Assembly: GCA_031285645.1 (NCBI GenBank)
Contig: JAITVU010000297.1
Coordinates: 1 to 6,472 of the forward strand
Source: Oscillospiraceae bacterium
GTDB lineage: Bacteria > Bacillota > Clostridia > Oscillospirales > Ruminococcaceae
Direction: 5' to 3'
DNA: 6,472 bases
Position numbers and translations under genes: made by a program. This document shows positions 6,163 to 6,472 of the stretch, piece after piece (positions within the stretch are counted from its first letter, which is position 1; the number at the start of each line of letters is the position of its first letter). A model generated the notes under the pieces. It saw nothing but the letters and a program-made list of their open reading frames with translations. It was not told the origin of the DNA and did no database searches.

Positions 6163-6472
6163 CAAGCCGGTTGAAAGCGGTGTCAAACAAGCTTGTCGCT
6201 GGTACCGCAACGGATTTTGTCGCTCGTGCCGCAACAAAGCAAGGCGCTGCTGTGCAGCGAGGCCTGTCGCTCATGCCGCGACGGGCAGTTCCTTTGTCTC
6301 GTCACAAAGGAACCAAAAGACGCCGGGAGGGGCCACCTCCCGGACCCGCCCGGATATGGATAACCGGGAAAATTAAAGAGTTTTGGTACGTTTAACGTTG
6401 GAAGGGCCCTACCGCGCGCGTGTAGTTGCACAGCGGGCATTGAAACGACGCGCTGCGGCGCGTCAACTTTCT
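6163..6472. repeat. Gene-free repeat and hairpin cluster
   Basis: No convincing gene lies here; open frames of 85-88 codons exist on both strands but lack a ribosome site and look low in information. Three related 18-base copies of TGTCGCTNRTRCCGCRAC are at 6194-6211, 6218-6235 and 6265-6282, spaced 24 and 47 bases. Strong hairpins follow one another: CGCTGC/GCAGCG (6245-6259), GTTCCTTTGT/ACAAAGGAAC (6288-6313), CCGGGAGG/CCTCCCGG (6323-6343), CCCGG/CCGGG (6349-6368) and GACGCGC/GCGCGTC (6447-6464). The region continues past the window edge. It is likely an interspersed intergenic repeat or decayed sequence; its function is unknown. Confidence 0.55.

Noticed and set aside
5815..6237. A 140-codon minus-strand open frame
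   Set aside because: It runs through the tRNA, its terminator and its promoter and overlaps the start of the VOC gene, so it cannot be real.
6194..6282. Possible CRISPR array from three similar 18-base copies
   Set aside because: Copies are few and diverged, the spacings are 24 and 47 bases and not those of regular repeat-spacer units, and no cas gene is in view.
6129..6395. An 88-codon plus-strand open frame and an overlapping 85-codon minus-strand frame (6183-6440)
   Set aside because: The first overlaps the tRNA promoter and neither has a ribosome site. Both run through the motif copies and hairpins, which explain their repetitive residues.

Overview
The window reads as chromosomal DNA from a moderately high-GC member of the Clostridia (Firmicutes). 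That rests on the AGGAG-type ribosome binding sites, the style of the PhoR-like kinase and the VOC protein, and a tRNA without an encoded CCA. The lineage is an inference from recalled family resemblance; no database search was run.

Positions 1-5010, plus strand, hold the 3' part of a phosphate-uptake and phosphate-sensing operon. In order these are the end of pstC, then pstA, pstB, phoU, a PhoB/PhoP-type response regulator and a PhoR-type histidine kinase. The genes are packed without gaps: a 4-base overlap, a 5-base gap, a 1-base overlap, direct abutment and a 1- to 4-base overlap. PstC and PstA form the membrane channel of the high-affinity phosphate ABC transporter and PstB powers it. PhoU couples transporter state to the kinase, and PhoR phosphorylates the regulator when phosphate is scarce. 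The pstS gene and the operon promoter must lie upstream of the window.

Positions 5011-5380 hold no gene. They contain several small GC-rich hairpins, a hairpin that works as a terminator mainly for the minus strand, and a 104-base imperfect palindrome that looks like a small non-autonomous repeat element.

Positions 5381-6162 are read from the minus strand: a VOC (glyoxalase/bleomycin-resistance fold) protein with its own extended -10 promoter, then a tRNA-Leu(UAG) with a perfect consensus sigma-70 promoter and a strong terminator. Both converge on the pho operon.

Positions 6163-6472 have no convincing gene. They carry three copies of an 18-base motif and a run of strong hairpins, which suggests an intergenic repeat cluster. 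I found no clear new biological system. The most interesting points are the 104-base palindrome, the repeat and hairpin cluster at the right edge, and a PhoR-like kinase whose outer sensor domain looks unusually short.
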